Part shown: positions 62,856-64,000 of the stretch, one piece after another
Numbering within the stretch: the stretch's first letter is position 1
How the letters are laid out: each line of letters starts with the position of its first letter
Assembly: GCF_051235805.1 (NCBI RefSeq)
Contig: NZ_JBPNXV010000001.1
Coordinates: 620,001 to 684,000 of the forward strand
Direction of reading: 5' to 3'
DNA length: 64,000 nt
Source: Pseudothermotoga_B sp051235805
Lineage (GTDB): Bacteria; Thermotogota; Thermotogae; Thermotogales; DSM-5069
Made by a program: the position numbers and the translations under genes
The notes under the pieces: generated by a model
What the model saw: the letters and a program-made list of their open reading frames with translations, nothing else
What the model was told of the DNA's origin: nothing
Database searches by the model: none

Positions 62856-63051
62856 AGTCTAATTCCTCCTGTTCGAAGTAGCTAAACTCGAGGTTATCAT
62901 ATGCCTCTTGACGGAGTTCTAATTCCTCGAAGAAATCTTGAAGTAGACTATATAGTTCGTCAGCACCCATGTTTACATATTCCTCAAAGACGAGTACATG
63001 CCCCGGTGATTTCTGTTCTTTATCCCCACCATCGCTTTTCCTAGAAGACAA
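62836..63051 (-). CDS. Small acidic protein, first gene of the R-M operon
   Basis: 71 aa from TTG 63051, or 44 aa from ATG 62970, which has GAGG ten bases upstream and may be the true start. Very acidic and helical (LYSLLQDFFEELELRQ, YFEQEELDYG). It overlaps mod by 20 bp, the mod ribosome site lying within it. No HTH is visible, so it does not look like a C-protein controller; it could be a leader for coupled translation or a partner of Mod. Confidence 0.6.
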   Translation of the reverse strand: MSSRKSDGGDKEQKSPGHVLVFEEYVNMGADELYSLLQDFFEELELRQEAYDNLEFSYFEQEELDYGNHQV

Positions 63052-63189
63052 ATCGCAACTGAGGCGATGTACTTTGAAAGTCTTTATTCACTTCAATCAT
63101 ACCAAACTTTCGTCGTGAAAATTAGGATAGCGCTGAAAAATTAAGCTCGATTGGCAGCGACGGATTTTCTTACAAGCAATTATGAGCGG

Positions 63190-63204
63190 TACATACCGTA
63201 TGTA
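63190..63204. repeat. 15-bp palindrome upstream of the R-M operon
   Basis: TACATAC-C-GTATGTA, perfect 7-bp arms. It lies about 140 bp upstream of the first R-M gene; operator-like, but no regulator gene is found near. Confidence 0.5.
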
Positions 63205-63219
63205 AGCCTTATCCGTTGC

Positions 63220-63243
63220 GTAGCTGACCGTGATGTCAGCTAC
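63220..63243. repeat. 9-bp inverted repeat hairpin
   Basis: GTAGCTGAC, 6-nt loop, GTCAGCTAC. On the plus strand ACTATTTT follows, a weak T-run. Could be a terminator of a lost gene or a mobile-element end. Confidence 0.5.
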
Positions 63244-63829
63244 ACTATTTTCAAGCATTCTGATACGTCATTCCGCCATTTGCACATGTTAACACGTTGT
63301 TCTTTACCTCTTTCCGGAAATCCATTGCCTCACTTTCATCGAATGCGACGATTGTCCACATCAAAACCGTCAAGCCTGCGCTTGATGCTGGATCAATGAG
63401 GATGAACTTACTTTCTTATTGTGGTTTCAATTGGAACCCCGTTCATTCGGATTCGAACGACTACACAATCGAAATCCATTACGATGTAACTTCCATTCGA
63501 GGTCTGTTGGATTGAGGAGGAGATAAACGAGGTAAATGCATATATTCGAATGCACAGGATGCCTCGCATGCGTTAATTTTTGTCCAAACGGAATCTCACG
63601 CAGTTAAAGAAAGATTGTCAAAAGTTCTGGAGGTTCAACTCCTTGACCTAACCGATGAGGGTGAAAATCATACTAAGAAGTTTCTAGAACGAGCAGATAA
63701 AGAAGTTCTACCTGGCAGAATGCGATCTGACAAAGCGATCAAGGAGCCAATACAGAACAGTTGAGAAGCGGAGCGTGGGCTTTAAAATATTGTACAGAAG
63801 GTTCGATGGTGCATGGGCGTGATCGCACG

Positions 63830-64000
63830 ATGTGCAGGATGGTTGTTTTCTCGTTCGAAACGAGGCGAGAAGTGAAGGATCTTTTCCGTAATCTATAAAA
63901 CATGGCGTGGTTTGGCAAGAACGCGCCGCACGATCGTGGTTGGGGCCTCTACGTGTTGAAAGATAGGGCAGTGATCTATTACCGTTCACCAAGGCCTGTA
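63830..64000 (+). pseudogene. Class II glutamine amidotransferase (YafJ/GATase_6-like), disrupted and partial
   Basis: The frame starts ATG-TGC at 63830 (MCRMVVFSFETRREVKDL), matching the MCR-type N-terminal nucleophile Cys2 of these amidotransferases. After 22 codons an in-frame TAA stands at 63896-63898; the same frame then continues to the window edge with HDRGWGLYVL and VIYYRSPRPV, the conserved HxDGWGxA and YRSPxPA regions. A normal gene would have no stop and a longer insert here, so it is a pseudogene unless the stop is a sequencing error. No ribosome site is visible. Confidence 0.7.

Larger units (their letters stand above)
63052..63829. other. Non-genic, decayed stretch with two dyads
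   Basis: Holds a 15-bp near-perfect palindrome TACATACCGTATGTA (63190-63204) and a 9-bp stem hairpin GTAGCTGAC / GTCAGCTAC (63220-63243). One plus-strand frame is open from 63297 to a TGA near 63513 and again to 63761, with no family likeness. In another frame a 23-codon ORF at 63536-63607 has CTGCLACVNFCP, like a ferredoxin cluster, behind GAGGTAA. I treat all this as eroded sequence. Confidence 0.5.

Noticed and set aside
63536..63607. 23-codon ORF with a ferredoxin-like CTGCLACVNFCP motif
   Set aside because: Too short for a ferredoxin, no second cluster motif, and an overlapping frame is open for longer in the same eroded stretch; probably chance or a dead fragment.

Overview
The window looks like a chromosomal segment of a thermophilic member of the Thermotogota, most likely Pseudothermotoga or Thermotoga. 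I infer this from the HU protein, glycogen synthase, PPDK, rpsB-miaB and TM1030-like TetR sequences, dense co-directional operons with 4-17 bp overlaps, frequent TTG/GTG starts behind strong GGAGG sites, and moderate GC. No database search was run; all identities come from motifs and family knowledge.

Layout. 1-4755: the 5' part of glmS (minus, cut by the window edge), then a two-gene plus-strand unit for a 2-hydroxyacyl-CoA dehydratase-like protein and a fused dehydratase-like/activator protein. 4739-12490: one tightly packed minus-strand operon, transcribed MoeA-PBP fusion, mogA, moeA, an ArsB/DASS transporter, a tyrosine recombinase, tdk, a Nudix protein, ispE. 12621-15095: a membrane-anchored double FMN-binding protein, a PflX-like radical SAM protein and a Spy-like envelope protein. 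15244-23570: an M28 aminopeptidase followed by a full oligopeptide ABC operon with an NlpC/P60 wall hydrolase inside it. 24270-30236 (minus): two ECF-type ATPases, a methyltransferase, ppdK and a secreted protein. 30506-38687: hup, mnmE, a YqeY protein, an HD-GYP protein, an M16 peptidase, pnp, rpsO, tRNA-Gly(CCC), spoVS. 38674-44241: galT, glgA, a secreted metallopeptidase with a beta-rich C-terminus, and udk. 44434-46582: rpsB and miaB behind a structured leader. 46806-55305: a P-loop GTPase-like protein, three pilin-like genes, a TetR-controlled ABC exporter, and two secreted proteins.

55306-64000 is accessory DNA. A decayed stretch with an IS110-type transposase tail leads to an AT-rich island: an unknown PD-(D/E)xK-like candidate gene (plus strand) facing a three-gene type III restriction-modification operon (small acidic protein, Mod with a 400-residue N-terminal extension, Res helicase-nuclease). 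Beyond it lies more decayed DNA, ending in a class II glutamine amidotransferase pseudogene that runs off the window.

The most interesting observations are the five-copy, exactly 10-bp-phased repeat and dyad upstream of the pilin operon; the paired TetR operators; the udk frame whose P-loop can only be included by a non-standard start such as CTG; the miaB start placed just after a terminator hairpin with its only Shine-Dalgarno on the other side; the dehydratase-activator fusion; and the unusual type III R-M island with its uncharacterised partner gene.
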